Assembly (NCBI GenBank): GCA_934096015.1
Contig: CAKOLD010000008.1
Coordinates: 1-30,400 of the forward strand
DNA from: an uncultured Bacilli bacterium
GTDB lineage: Bacteria > Bacillota_I > Bacilli_A > RF39 > UBA660
Direction of reading: 5' to 3'
Length of the DNA: 30,400 bases
Positions 15,954 to 24,550 of this stretch are shown piece by piece (the stretch's first letter is position 1; every line of letters starts with the position of its first letter). The notes beneath the pieces were generated by a model. The model was not told where the DNA came from. It made no database searches and was given only the letters and a program-made list of their open reading frames with translations. The position numbers and the translations under genes are program-made.

Positions 15954-16313
15954 ATGAAACTTTTAAATACAAATGAAGTTATTATAAAAAAATCTAAGTT
16001 TATTGCATATTTTTATCTAATTAATGATACTAATGAGGCAAACGAGGTATTGGAATTGTTAAAAAAAGAACATAAGCATGCTAGGCATATTCCTTATGCA
16101 TATAAGTTAAAAAATACAGCAAAGAAAAGTGATGATAAAGAACCTAGTGGTACTTGTGGAACTCCTCTATTTACACTTTTAGAGAGAAATAATTTGGATT
16201 CTAATTTAATTGCTGTAGTAAGATATTTTGGAGGAGTAAAATTAGGAGCTGGAAATTTAATGAGAGCTTATTTAAATACTGCAAATGATTGCATTAAAAA
16301 ATATTATGAATAA
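15954..16313 (+). CDS. YigZ/IMPACT-family protein, N-terminal domain only
   Basis: A 119-residue protein with the UPF0029 (Impact) fold signature: the K-S-x-F-I-A start, HARHIPYAY, D-D-K-E-P-S-G-T-C-G-T-P and VVRYFGGVKLGAGNLMRAY. Bacterial YigZ is usually about 200-215 residues, with a second ferredoxin-like domain (DUF1949) after this one. Here the gene ends soon after the signature block with its own stop, and the following 37 bases do not continue the domain. The biochemical role is unsettled; eukaryotic IMPACT regulates GCN2, and bacterial members are linked to translation or proteolysis only loosely. It is the first of two plus-strand genes and likely cotranscribed with the membrane protein after it. 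Confidence 0.88.
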   Translation: MKLLNTNEVIIKKSKFIAYFYLINDTNEANEVLELLKKEHKHARHIPYAYKLKNTAKKSDDKEPSGTCGTPLFTLLERNNLDSNLIAVVRYFGGVKLGAGNLMRAYLNTANDCIKKYYE

Positions 16314-16350
16314 AATAATTATCTAATAATAAAATTAACTAGGTGAAGAA

Positions 16351-16704
16351 ATGAATAAAATTAAATTATATTTAAAGATATTACTTGTTCCTTTTCTTAG
16401 TTTTTTACTTTTACCATTAATAGTAAGTATATTTGATATATTAGGAATTCATATTAATAAATTATTATTAATTATTATAAGTTCTTTAATTTTAATTAGT
16501 ACTGGTTTTATAACGGGAATTCATTCTAGTAAAAAAGGCTTTGTAAATGGGCTTATAGTGGGATTTATTTATGTTATTATTTTATGTTTATTGGGTTTAG
16601 TATTAGGAGCTAAATTTAGGTTTGGTACAGTTATATATTATTGGATTTTAATATTATCTACTTGTCTAGGTTCAATAATTGGGATAAATAAAAAGAAGTC
16701 TTAG
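16351..16704 (+). CDS. TIGR04086-like small membrane protein
   Basis: A 117-residue protein with four predicted membrane segments (about 8-28, 37-57, 65-87 and 94-112) and short Lys-rich ends. Composition, the glycine in G-x-I-x-G-I-H-S-S-K-K-G between segments 2 and 3, and the G-x-x-x-G of the last segment fit the TIGR04086/YrzE-like membrane proteins of Bacillota, whose function is unknown. AGGTGA precedes the ATG by six bases. It follows yigZ by 37 bases without a terminator. Its stop codon overlaps that of the convergent RNase J-like gene. Confidence 0.65.
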   Translation: MNKIKLYLKILLVPFLSFLLLPLIVSIFDILGIHINKLLLIIISSLILISTGFITGIHSSKKGFVNGLIVGFIYVIILCLLGLVLGAKFRFGTVIYYWILILSTCLGSIIGINKKKS

Positions 16705-16711
16705 ACTTCTT
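16693..16711. terminator. Bidirectional terminator between convergent genes
   Basis: A perfect eight-base stem (16693-16700 with 16704-16711) encloses the loop TTA, which holds parts of both stop codons. The A-rich left side gives a U-rich tail for the minus-strand gene; the right side is less T-rich. Confidence 0.6.
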
Positions 16712-18335
16712 GAATTACGGCAATTATCATAGGTTTACATTCTGTTTCAGAATAGAAATATTTACTTAAATGCTCTCTTATTTCTAGTTTAATATTATTA
16801 TAATCTACGTAATTATCACTTATATTGTTTTCAACAATATTTAGTGATAGTTTTTTTATTTCTTCTATCATTTCTTTAGAGTCTTTAACATATATGAAAC
16901 CTCTAGTAACTATTTCTGGCCCTACTAAAACTTTTTTAGTAGCTTTTGATAAAGTTACACTAATAAGTACTATTCCATTTTCCGCAAGCATTTCACGATC
17001 TTTAATAACTAATTCTCCAACATCGTCTGTACTATTTCCATCTATTAATACTTCATTGACTGGAACTGTCTCAAATTTGTCTATTAATTTACCATCATTA
17101 ATTTTTACGACTTCACCATTTTGTTTTAAAATGATATTTTCAGGTTTCATGCCTAGGGAAATTGCTAAATCAGCATTATTAACCATATAACGGTAATCAC
17201 CTTTTACTGGCATATAGTATTTTGGTTGTACTAAGTCTAACATTAACATTAAATCTTGGCTAGAGGCATGATGAAGAATTTCTTTATCTTTAGGAATTGA
17301 AATAATATTAGCTCCTAGTTTAGCTATTTCATTTTCTATTTTTACTAATGTTTTTTCATTTTCATCATATTTGGGTTCAGCAAAGACAACTGTATCAGTT
17401 TTCTTTAATTTAATAAATTTATCATATCCACTTACTATTTTATCTATAGCACTGTATGGTTTTTCTTTATCATCACACACTAATAAAATTGTATTATTTT
17501 GATCAATATTACTTAAATCTCCAATAATGTTGTTATCAACCTTTAGATATTTATTTTCAATTGCCATATTAATAACATTTTGAAGTTTTTTACCCATTAT
17601 TACTATTTTTCTATGACTATTTTTAGCTGCTTCAAATATTTCTTGAATTGTATATAAATGAATTGGTAACACTGTAAAAATCATTCTATCTTGAGTTCTA
17701 TTGATAATATCTTTAAAGAAACCTTCTAATTTATGATTAGGACTAGTGTGTCCTTTGTTTTCACTAAATACAGATTCACTTAATAAACATAAAACTCCTT
17801 GTTTTCCTACATAGGCTATTTTTCCTAAATCCATATGGTAATAATCATTCATGCTTGGATCTATAATAAAGTCACCTGTATATACAATTGCTCCATCTTT
17901 AGTATATATTACATACATAACTGCATCCGGAACACTATGACTTACACTTATAGGAAATACGGAAACATCTTTAAACATTATTTTTTTATGTGGTTTAATT
18001 TCATTAATTTTATTTTTATCAAAACCTTCTAATTCTAAATATTTTTTTGTATATTTAGTACAGTATATTTTTATTTCAGGGATAGTTTTAACTAAATCAA
18101 AAACTCCTCCCATATTTTCTGGATGAGCATGGGTTAAAAAGACACCAACTATTCTTTTTTTATTTTTTTCTAAATAATCATAACTTGGTAATATATAATC
18201 TATTCCATACATTGATTCATTAGCATATTTTAATCCAGCATCTAGAATAAATATTTTATTATCTACTTCTATAACATAGGTGTTTTTTCCATTTTCATTT
18301 AATCCACCCATACTAAAAATTTTTATTTTACTCAT
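16701..18335 (-). CDS. RNase J-like beta-CASP protein with a degraded metal site
   Basis: A 544-residue protein of the RNase J family (metallo-beta-lactamase core, beta-CASP insert, C-terminal domain). Recognisable parts are GGLNENGKN at the start, LDAG, the first histidine motif, SHSVPDA, TGDF, a PVKGDYR motif and the ETVPVNEVLIDG-x-S-x-x-D-V-G segment near the C-terminal domain. RNase J makes 5'-3' exonucleolytic and endonucleolytic cuts in mRNA. Here the HxHxDH motif reads H69-A-H71-P-E73-N74, and the last metal ligand, the His of P-V-H-G-E-Y-R, is K378. H133 and D155 remain. It is therefore probably inactive or weak, comparable in kind to the RNase J2 partner in Bacillus and Staphylococcus. 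The start is ATG 18335; an in-frame GTG three codons upstream lies within the AAAGAGTG ribosome site. Confidence 0.88.
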   Translation of the reverse strand: MSKIKIFSMGGLNENGKNTYVIEVDNKIFILDAGLKYANESMYGIDYILPSYDYLEKNKKRIVGVFLTHAHPENMGGVFDLVKTIPEIKIYCTKYTKKYLELEGFDKNKINEIKPHKKIMFKDVSVFPISVSHSVPDAVMYVIYTKDGAIVYTGDFIIDPSMNDYYHMDLGKIAYVGKQGVLCLLSESVFSENKGHTSPNHKLEGFFKDIINRTQDRMIFTVLPIHLYTIQEIFEAAKNSHRKIVIMGKKLQNVINMAIENKYLKVDNNIIGDLSNIDQNNTILLVCDDKEKPYSAIDKIVSGYDKFIKLKKTDTVVFAEPKYDENEKTLVKIENEIAKLGANIISIPKDKEILHHASSQDLMLMLDLVQPKYYMPVKGDYRYMVNNADLAISLGMKPENIILKQNGEVVKINDGKLIDKFETVPVNEVLIDGNSTDDVGELVIKDREMLAENGIVLISVTLSKATKKVLVGPEIVTRGFIYVKDSKEMIEEIKKLSLNIVENNISDNYVDYNNIKLEIREHLSKYFYSETECKPMIIAVIQEV

Positions 18336-18381
18336 TAAATTCACTCTTTTCTATTTTTTTAAAGTTGTTCGAAGTAAGTAG

Positions 18382-18410
18382 ATTATAACAAAAAAATGAT
18401 ATTTTGTCTA
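18382..18410 (-). promoter_or_regulatory. Promoter of the RNase J-like gene
   Basis: TAGACA (18405-18410) and TATAAT (18382-18387) are 17 bases apart on the minus strand, and the -10 is extended (TGTTATAAT). Confidence 0.7.
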
Positions 18411-18415
18411 TAATG

Positions 18416-19525
18416 CTAAATTTTTTTAGAATAATTATTATTTGATAGAATTGCAGTTTCTTCTAAAAGATTGTTATTACAAATTATATTATTAGTATTA
18501 TTAAAATGAAGAAATGAGTCTACTAAAAAAGGTTCACTAGTAATAGTTAAAGATTTGTGATGGTGTTCTAATCTTCTAAAATTTCTTATAAATTTTTCAC
18601 TTATATTTATTTGGATTTTTTCTATATTATTTAAAAGTTCATCAAATTTATCTTTTTCGTAATTGTAAAAATTATTTTTCTTTAAAAGTACCATTATTTT
18701 AGAATTCCATCTTTCTATTAAAAGATTAGGAACTAAATATTCTTCTATATTATATTTTTGTATCCAAAATATAAAAATATTTAAAGCAACTATAAAACTA
18801 GGTGTAACATCTTTTAAATTACCTGTTTCAAAATATTCATAGTTATCTAAAGCTTCTTCAAAACCTTCTCCTATTTTATAAAGTTTTCTATTAATTTTTT
18901 TAGAAAAATTGTTATTATTTTCTTTATTTGATTGGACGGCATAAATATATAATTTATTTTGGGATATTCCAAATTTAATTTCTGGAAAGTAATATGTTTC
19001 AAAATCATTTGATATAGAAATAGAAGCTTTTAGGGGTGTTTCATTATAAATTGAGTCTTTTTCTATTTTTATGTTGATATTTCCATCAAGATTATTACTA
19101 TATCCTAACTCTTGTTCTTCTATATTATTTTTTAAGAAATTTATTCTATTTTTTAAATATTTATTAGGTTTTTTAAAATCATCAATAGTTGCATTAGACC
19201 ATAAAAGAGTCATTATCATTTTTTCTTTACAAATTTTATTATCATTGAACATTTGATAATCTAAAATTTCTTGAGGAAAATTAGTATCATTATAAAATTC
19301 TAAGGCAAGTAAAGTATATTCTATTAGCAGTAAATCGAATTCTTTTTTATTTTCTATAATTAGGGTTGGTACTAAGAGTTCATTAAAATTAGTACAATAA
19401 TATGTTTTGTTTTCTTCTTTGATTATCGTAGAAAATGGCATACTAAAAACTAAAAAACAATCTATTGTCCCATTTGCTGCTTCCACTATAATATTGTTGT
19501 AAAAAATATCTAAAACATCTACCAT
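18416..19525 (-). CDS. Hypothetical protein next to the type VII locus
   Basis: A 369-residue protein with no signal peptide. The N-terminal 90 residues alternate strands and helices (VEAANGTIDCFLVFSMPF, then LLVPTLIIENKKEFDLLL). Residues 100-165 are helical and charged. The C-terminal half includes an aromatic stretch (SFIVALNIFIFWIQKYNI) too polar at its ends to be a clear membrane segment, then a basic RNFRRLEHHHK and an Asn-rich tail. I compared it by eye with EssB, EssA and EsaA: it lacks the single strong membrane segment of EssB and the multi-pass ends of EsaA, so I do not assign those. The ATG has no Shine-Dalgarno, and the promoter predicts transcription starting at the ATG. It is separated from essC-yukD by a terminator. 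Confidence 0.6.
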   Translation of the reverse strand: MVDVLDIFYNNIIVEAANGTIDCFLVFSMPFSTIIKEENKTYYCTNFNELLVPTLIIENKKEFDLLLIEYTLLALEFYNDTNFPQEILDYQMFNDNKICKEKMIMTLLWSNATIDDFKKPNKYLKNRINFLKNNIEEQELGYSNNLDGNINIKIEKDSIYNETPLKASISISNDFETYYFPEIKFGISQNKLYIYAVQSNKENNNNFSKKINRKLYKIGEGFEEALDNYEYFETGNLKDVTPSFIVALNIFIFWIQKYNIEEYLVPNLLIERWNSKIMVLLKKNNFYNYEKDKFDELLNNIEKIQINISEKFIRNFRRLEHHHKSLTITSEPFLVDSFLHFNNTNNIICNNNLLEETAILSNNNYSKKI

Positions 19526-19531
19526 AATTAT

Positions 19532-19560
19532 ATTTTAGTTTATAACTTATTTTTATTCAA
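19532..19560 (-). promoter_or_regulatory. Promoter predicting a leaderless transcript
   Basis: TTGAAT (19555-19560) and TAAAAT (19532-19537) are 17 bases apart on the minus strand. Seven bases downstream of the -10 is A19525, the first base of the ATG. Confidence 0.5.
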
Positions 19561-19561
19561 G

Positions 19562-19586
19562 AAAAAAAACTCATAAAATGAGTTTT
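19562..19586 (-). terminator. Terminator of the essC-yukD operon
   Basis: A nine-base stem (19566-19574 with 19578-19586) with a three-A loop is followed on the minus strand by T from the A-run 19562-19569. The right arm overlaps the last bases of the YukD-like stop codon. Confidence 0.8.
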
Positions 19587-19842
19587 AAATTAATGCTAAG
19601 TTGCTACCATTACCGACTTGGCAAATTTTGATTGTGTAATCATAATTGTAAATTTCTTTGGTATCACAGTTTACTAATGATAAGTTTTTACTAATGGGAA
19701 ATTCTCCATCAGTAAAATCGTGTATTGTTTGATTTAAAATAATAATCACTTCAGCAACCGTTTTATTTATTGGAATAAAAACATTATATATTTCACTTAT
19801 TGAAGGAACAATTAAGTTTATAAGTATTTTATTGTTGTTCAT
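19585..19842 (-). CDS. YukD/EsaB ubiquitin-like type VII secretion protein
   Basis: An 85-residue protein with the small ubiquitin-like layout of YukD/EsaB: a first strand ILINLIVPS, a second strand IYNVFIPINKTVAEVIIIL leading into a helix, then LVNCDTKEIYNYDYTI and a last strand ending NGSNLALI. EsaB/YukD is a cytosolic accessory of type VIIb secretion that is needed for secretion or regulates it; unlike ubiquitin it is not conjugated. The start is ATG at 19842 with GGAGAG about ten bases upstream; an in-frame GTG three codons earlier would sit on top of that site. It overlaps the end of essC by 14 bases, so translation is likely coupled, and a terminator follows. Confidence 0.8.
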   Translation of the reverse strand: MNNNKILINLIVPSISEIYNVFIPINKTVAEVIIILNQTIHDFTDGEFPISKNLSLVNCDTKEIYNYDYTIKICQVGNGSNLALI

Positions 19843-22800
19843 TAAAATCACTCTCCTTAATGTTAATAAGTTTTGCTAAATATGGTTTACCTTTTTCTAT
19901 AATATATCCAAAGCCTTCTGGTATATCTTCTCTTAATTCTCTAGTAACTCTTGTAAGTTTTAATGAGAATTGGTTATCGATACCATTTCCTAACCAAATA
20001 CCTCTTGTTGCATTAATAGTGTCTTTGTACCATGAATCAAACTCAAGTTTTTTAATGTCAGCAACTTGATCAATTAAAATTATGTTGAATTTATTAATTT
20101 TATCTATTTTTAATAAGTTTGTTTGAAAATCTTTTTTCATAGTTGCATCTAGAGATGACATTATATTATTTAATCCTAAGAATACAAATAAAGTATTAGC
20201 ATAATTAGCACTAGTAGTTGGATCAATAGAAGAGATAAATTTGTTTAAATCCGTTACTACTGATTCAAAGTTATTACTAAAGTATTTAACATTTTTAGAA
20301 ACATTTTCTAAACTTGCAGTAGCATCAATTACAAATACATTAGTATTTTTATAAGTTCCTAGCAAATATAGTAGTGATTCTGTAAAAGGTATCAATAGAT
20401 CAAAGTCATTAGAACTTACTAATACTCCTTCTTTTGATATTAAATCGAATGGAATTATTTCTAAGGTGTCTTTTGATACAGCTATTGGAACTTTAGATAA
20501 GTCAGTTATGGAATCATCAACAAAGTCATAATTAACAATTTTTGGTAAAATTGGAATTCGTTTTGCTCTATCTAGAGTTGAATCTTTTAATTCTTTACTA
20601 AATTTCTTGATAAATTCAATTTGCTTGCTTTCATCTGTAACATATGCTGATTGAAATTCATATATTTTGTTATGAACTTTAACTAAACCACGTCCTTTTA
20701 CTTTACTTGGTACTATTCCTCCAGTGTTTCCTAAAACACTAGTATAATCGTATTTATCTTTAAGTTGTAAAGCTATTTGAATAGGATAGTTTTGAGCTAG
20801 TTTAAGTCTTACGTTATTGACACCATTTGTTGTACCAATAAATAGGATTCCATATTTAGATCCATCTCTTGTTAACCCTACTAATTCTTCCATAAAATCT
20901 GGATAAAATTCTAAGAAATTTTCCATATTATTTATGACAATTACCATATTAGGTACTGTTTTACCACTTGTTGTTGAATAAGTTTTAATGTCACCATTAT
21001 ATTCTTGGAAAAGATTTTTTCTTTCTTCTAGGGTATTTCTTAAGAGTTTAAATAAATTAGTTATCTTTTCGTCGTCTCCACTTCTCAAGATATCTCCTAC
21101 ATGAGGAGCATTTCTAAATGCCATGAGAATTTCTGCTCCAAAATCTAAAATATAAAGATTTATTTCATTGACTGTATAATTTAGAATTAATGAATAAATA
21201 AGATTACATAATAGATTTTCTTTACCACTTCCACTTATTCCATAGAATAAAGCATTTCCTTCTTCTGTAAGTTTCAATGTTAATAATCCTTGTTCTTGTA
21301 ATTCTGGAGCATCATATTCTCCGATTATAGGATTAATATTAAATTCTTCTTTTTTATAACCATATTTAGTTTTTAAGCTGTCATGATATATGACGTTAGG
21401 TATTCTATCTAACCATAGTTTTCTTACATGAGTTTCTGTTTTATCTGCAGTTTCTTTAATATAAGCTAATATGTTAGGAAGTTCATCTCCTTTGTGTACA
21501 GCTTCTACAATATTACGTTTGGTTTCAATAATTTTGTAGCGGTAGCCTAGTTCATTTACAAATTCCACGGAAGTGTCTACTATCATTTTTCTTTTATCTG
21601 ATTCATAATATGGTCCTCCAGCGTAGGCTGCTTGGCCTTTGGCAAAATATTCGTTAAAACCAACTTGTAAGAAAAATCTTCCTGGTTCTTTAATCATAGC
21701 AGCATCTGGCCTTTTTAACATATCGTTGGAATCACTTTTATCTTGTACTTTTAAACATGCTCTAAACTTAGCGTTTGACCATATTTGATCATCGACTACT
21801 CCACTTGGTTTTTGAGTTGCCAAAATCAAATGTACTCCTAAGGAACGACCTATACGAGCTGTAGAAATAAGTTCTCCCATAAATTCTGGTTGTTGAGCTT
21901 TTAACTCAGCAAATTCGTCACTTATTATTATTAAATGACTCATTGGTTCTTCAACTTTTCCTTCTCGATATAGTCTTTGATATTTATAAATATCAATTGT
22001 TGATTCGTTTAATTTATCACGAGCTGCATTAAACATTTGTTGACGTCTTTTTAATTCACTTCTGATACTTGCTAAAGCTCTATTTATTTCAACTACATCT
22101 AGGTTTGTGATAGTTCCTGCTAAGTGAGGAAGTTTAAACCCGGTTTCTCTATTTTCAAAAACACCTGCAAGTCCTCCACCTTTGTAGTCTATTAAAACAA
22201 ATTGTACTTCATCTGGATGATAATTTATTGACATTGAAAGAATATATGTTATTAACCACTCAGATTTTCCAGCTCCAGTCATACCGGCTACTAAACCATG
22301 AGGGCCATGATATTTTTCATGAATGTCTAATTTAAATAATTCTCCTTGTTCATTTATTCCTATTGGAGCTTGCAAAGAATTTATTATATTATTATCTTTC
22401 CATCTATTTATAGAATTTAATTGATTAACGTTACCAACATCATACATTTGTAAAAAATCATAACTTGGTGGCAATAAGAATTTTCCATCAGCAATATCTA
22501 CAGGAATATTACAAATCTTTCTTATACAAACGTCAAGATCTATACAATTTGGATCTGGTTTAAAACTTATTTGCCTATTTGCTATTAATTGTTGTTCATA
22601 TACTGCACAGTTATTAGGTTCTAAATTAACAAATAAACTACATTGATTTGGTAAGGAATCAATCTTATCAGTATTTATTAATAAACTAAATCCATAGTTG
22701 GTTTTATTTCCTAAGATAGTGTTAATTATATTAAGATTTTCTATAGAATCCATAGAATCAGTAATAATTAAATAATATGGTTTTACTGATTTGAAATTTG

Positions 22801-24460
22801 ATTCTTTTAATGAATCTGCTTGAATAAATTCTGTTCTAGCATTATATACCTCTGTTAAATAATTAGATATTTCCATTATGTCATCAGAGTTTGATCCTAT
22901 AAATCTAATGGTTTTTTCATTATTCCATAAATATGGAGTATTTTTATATTTTTCCCAAACATGTTCATTTGCTTCATTGGTTAAAACTACTATTTTTAAA
23001 AGATCATATGTATGAGTTGTTAAAAGTTCTAACATGATATTGTCAATAAACTGAGATACGTATGGAAATTCTCCTATAAATGCTGAACAAATTCTTTCTT
23101 TTAAATCTATTACAATAGGAACATTTTCCATGTCTTTTAAAGCTTCAACTGTTTTATGCATTTCTTCAATTAAGTCATCTTTTTCAACCATAAAATGTTC
23201 TTCTGGAGCTTTGATAACTATTCTAGGTTTTAGAGTACCAAGACCTAGTCTTACACAAAGAAAATCATCATTGTCTAATTTTCTTTCCCACAAATTTCTT
23301 TCTTTGTTTAAAATAACTTTACTGCAATCTATTGGACTAAGGTTATTTTCTAATAATACTTGTTGTTGATAATTGATTTCATCAAGTATTTCTTTTTTCT
23401 TTTCTTGTAAATATGCTCTATAAGTTTTTTGTCTTAACTTTTCTTTTTTCTTTCTTCTAAATTTTGTATAAATACTTCTAATTATTGGAAATAAAATCAT
23501 TCCTATTAGCATTGCTCCACAAGTAATTAATGATGGTAGTTGTTGTTTTACAGTTGCTTCTCCAGAACTAATTTTGGCAACTGCTGTTAATCCGGTTAAC
23601 ATTGAGGTTGCACCCATAGTAAGCATTGTTCCCATAGTAAATATAAATGGCATTTCTTCTCCATTTTGAGATTGAGGAGCTGGATCAATTTTTATTTCTT
23701 TGGTTTCTATTGATTTATTAATTCTTGGTGGTCTTTGAAAGTAGTCTTCTTTTTTAAAAAGTTCTACATAGTTTTCAGGTCTATTACTAAAATCATAGTC
23801 ATCCATTGTTGGAGCTTCTACTGCAAAAAATTTAAGAGCATTTACAGTTGCTTCTTCTGGTTTATTTATTAAAAAGTAATCTCCAATAAAGCAAAATTTT
23901 AAGCCTTCTATAAAAACAAGTTCGCCATTTTCTAATAATTTTTCTTCACAAATTGTGTCATTAACATACATGCTCAATCTTGGGTTAAGATTTTTAATAA
24001 AAAAATGATTATTTTTATATTCTATAGATATTTGATTTTTAGCAAAATACTCAAATGTACAATCAACATCAATATTTTCACTAATTCCTAAAGTACTTTT
24101 TCGACTATTACCAATTATAAATTCATCTAAAACATCATAAGAAAATTTAAATTGTCTAAAAGTATCATCGTAATCTGGATCACAATATATTTTATATAAA
24201 GTGTCATTATTAGTATTAAGAATGTAGTACATCATATGAGGAAACAATTCCATCTCATCTTCATATTTATTTGTTGCTGTGTCAGATTCTCCTGCAACTA
24301 GTTTTACTTCACTATTGCTTTTTATTATCCATCTGTCTATTCTAGCTTCAACATTAACTAAATTCTTGTGTTCTTCATCAGTAATCCAATAATTTCCTTC
24401 TATAACACTTGGAAGTTGAGTTTTTAAAATTCTATTTTTTTCTAATAAAAGTAGCTTCAT
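19829..24460 (-). CDS. essC: Type VII secretion ATPase EssC/YukB
   Basis: A 1543-residue FtsK/SpoIIIE-family motor of type VIIb secretion, in line with EssC (about 1480). Two FHA-like domains fill the N-terminus; the second, about 109-202, has the FHA pattern IIGNSRKST and NPRLSMYVND. Two membrane segments lie at about 270-294 and 311-331, followed by a basic coiled segment. ATPase domain 1 is intact: GMTGAGKSE at 726-734, IDYKGGG and D848-E849. Domain 2 has GISGSGKEN at 1074-1082, but the Walker B position reads VIVINNME, Asn in place of Asp. Domain 3 (from about 1330) has no recognisable Walker A, as is common in EssC. It moves WXG100-type substrates across the membrane. It has its own promoter, separate from the substrate genes. 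Its last 14 bases overlap the YukD-like gene. Confidence 0.95.
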   Translation of the reverse strand: MKLLLLEKNRILKTQLPSVIEGNYWITDEEHKNLVNVEARIDRWIIKSNSEVKLVAGESDTATNKYEDEMELFPHMMYYILNTNNDTLYKIYCDPDYDDTFRQFKFSYDVLDEFIIGNSRKSTLGISENIDVDCTFEYFAKNQISIEYKNNHFFIKNLNPRLSMYVNDTICEEKLLENGELVFIEGLKFCFIGDYFLINKPEEATVNALKFFAVEAPTMDDYDFSNRPENYVELFKKEDYFQRPPRINKSIETKEIKIDPAPQSQNGEEMPFIFTMGTMLTMGATSMLTGLTAVAKISSGEATVKQQLPSLITCGAMLIGMILFPIIRSIYTKFRRKKKEKLRQKTYRAYLQEKKKEILDEINYQQQVLLENNLSPIDCSKVILNKERNLWERKLDNDDFLCVRLGLGTLKPRIVIKAPEEHFMVEKDDLIEEMHKTVEALKDMENVPIVIDLKERICSAFIGEFPYVSQFIDNIMLELLTTHTYDLLKIVVLTNEANEHVWEKYKNTPYLWNNEKTIRFIGSNSDDIMEISNYLTEVYNARTEFIQADSLKESNFKSVKPYYLIITDSMDSIENLNIINTILGNKTNYGFSLLINTDKIDSLPNQCSLFVNLEPNNCAVYEQQLIANRQISFKPDPNCIDLDVCIRKICNIPVDIADGKFLLPPSYDFLQMYDVGNVNQLNSINRWKDNNIINSLQAPIGINEQGELFKLDIHEKYHGPHGLVAGMTGAGKSEWLITYILSMSINYHPDEVQFVLIDYKGGGLAGVFENRETGFKLPHLAGTITNLDVVEINRALASIRSELKRRQQMFNAARDKLNESTIDIYKYQRLYREGKVEEPMSHLIIISDEFAELKAQQPEFMGELISTARIGRSLGVHLILATQKPSGVVDDQIWSNAKFRACLKVQDKSDSNDMLKRPDAAMIKEPGRFFLQVGFNEYFAKGQAAYAGGPYYESDKRKMIVDTSVEFVNELGYRYKIIETKRNIVEAVHKGDELPNILAYIKETADKTETHVRKLWLDRIPNVIYHDSLKTKYGYKKEEFNINPIIGEYDAPELQEQGLLTLKLTEEGNALFYGISGSGKENLLCNLIYSLILNYTVNEINLYILDFGAEILMAFRNAPHVGDILRSGDDEKITNLFKLLRNTLEERKNLFQEYNGDIKTYSTTSGKTVPNMVIVINNMENFLEFYPDFMEELVGLTRDGSKYGILFIGTTNGVNNVRLKLAQNYPIQIALQLKDKYDYTSVLGNTGGIVPSKVKGRGLVKVHNKIYEFQSAYVTDESKQIEFIKKFSKELKDSTLDRAKRIPILPKIVNYDFVDDSITDLSKVPIAVSKDTLEIIPFDLISKEGVLVSSNDFDLLIPFTESLLYLLGTYKNTNVFVIDATASLENVSKNVKYFSNNFESVVTDLNKFISSIDPTTSANYANTLFVFLGLNNIMSSLDATMKKDFQTNLLKIDKINKFNIILIDQVADIKKLEFDSWYKDTINATRGIWLGNGIDNQFSLKLTRVTRELREDIPEGFGYIIEKGKPYLAKLINIKESDFNEQQ

Positions 24461-24485
24461 ATAATAACACCCTATTCTAATATTT

Positions 24486-24514
24486 ATTATACTTTATATT
24501 TTTATTAAACTCAA
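24486..24514 (-). promoter_or_regulatory. Promoter of essC
   Basis: TTGAGT (24509-24514) and TATAAT (24486-24491) are 17 bases apart on the minus strand, just downstream of the terminator of the WXG100 operon and 25 bases before the essC start. Confidence 0.65.
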
Positions 24515-24521
24515 TCTTAAA

Positions 24522-24550
24522 CAAAAAAAAATCCATTATTTATATGGATT
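24522..24550 (-). terminator. Terminator of the WXG100 operon
   Basis: A seven-base stem (24530-24536 with 24544-24550) and the seven-base loop 24537-24543 are followed on the minus strand by a run of T. It covers the stop of the 124-aa gene and may let some transcripts continue into essC. Confidence 0.75.

Noticed and set aside
18416..19525. Considered as EssB or EssA of the type VII system
   Set aside because: No single strong central membrane segment, no pseudokinase-like motifs I can identify, and wrong size for EssA; a terminator separates it from essC.
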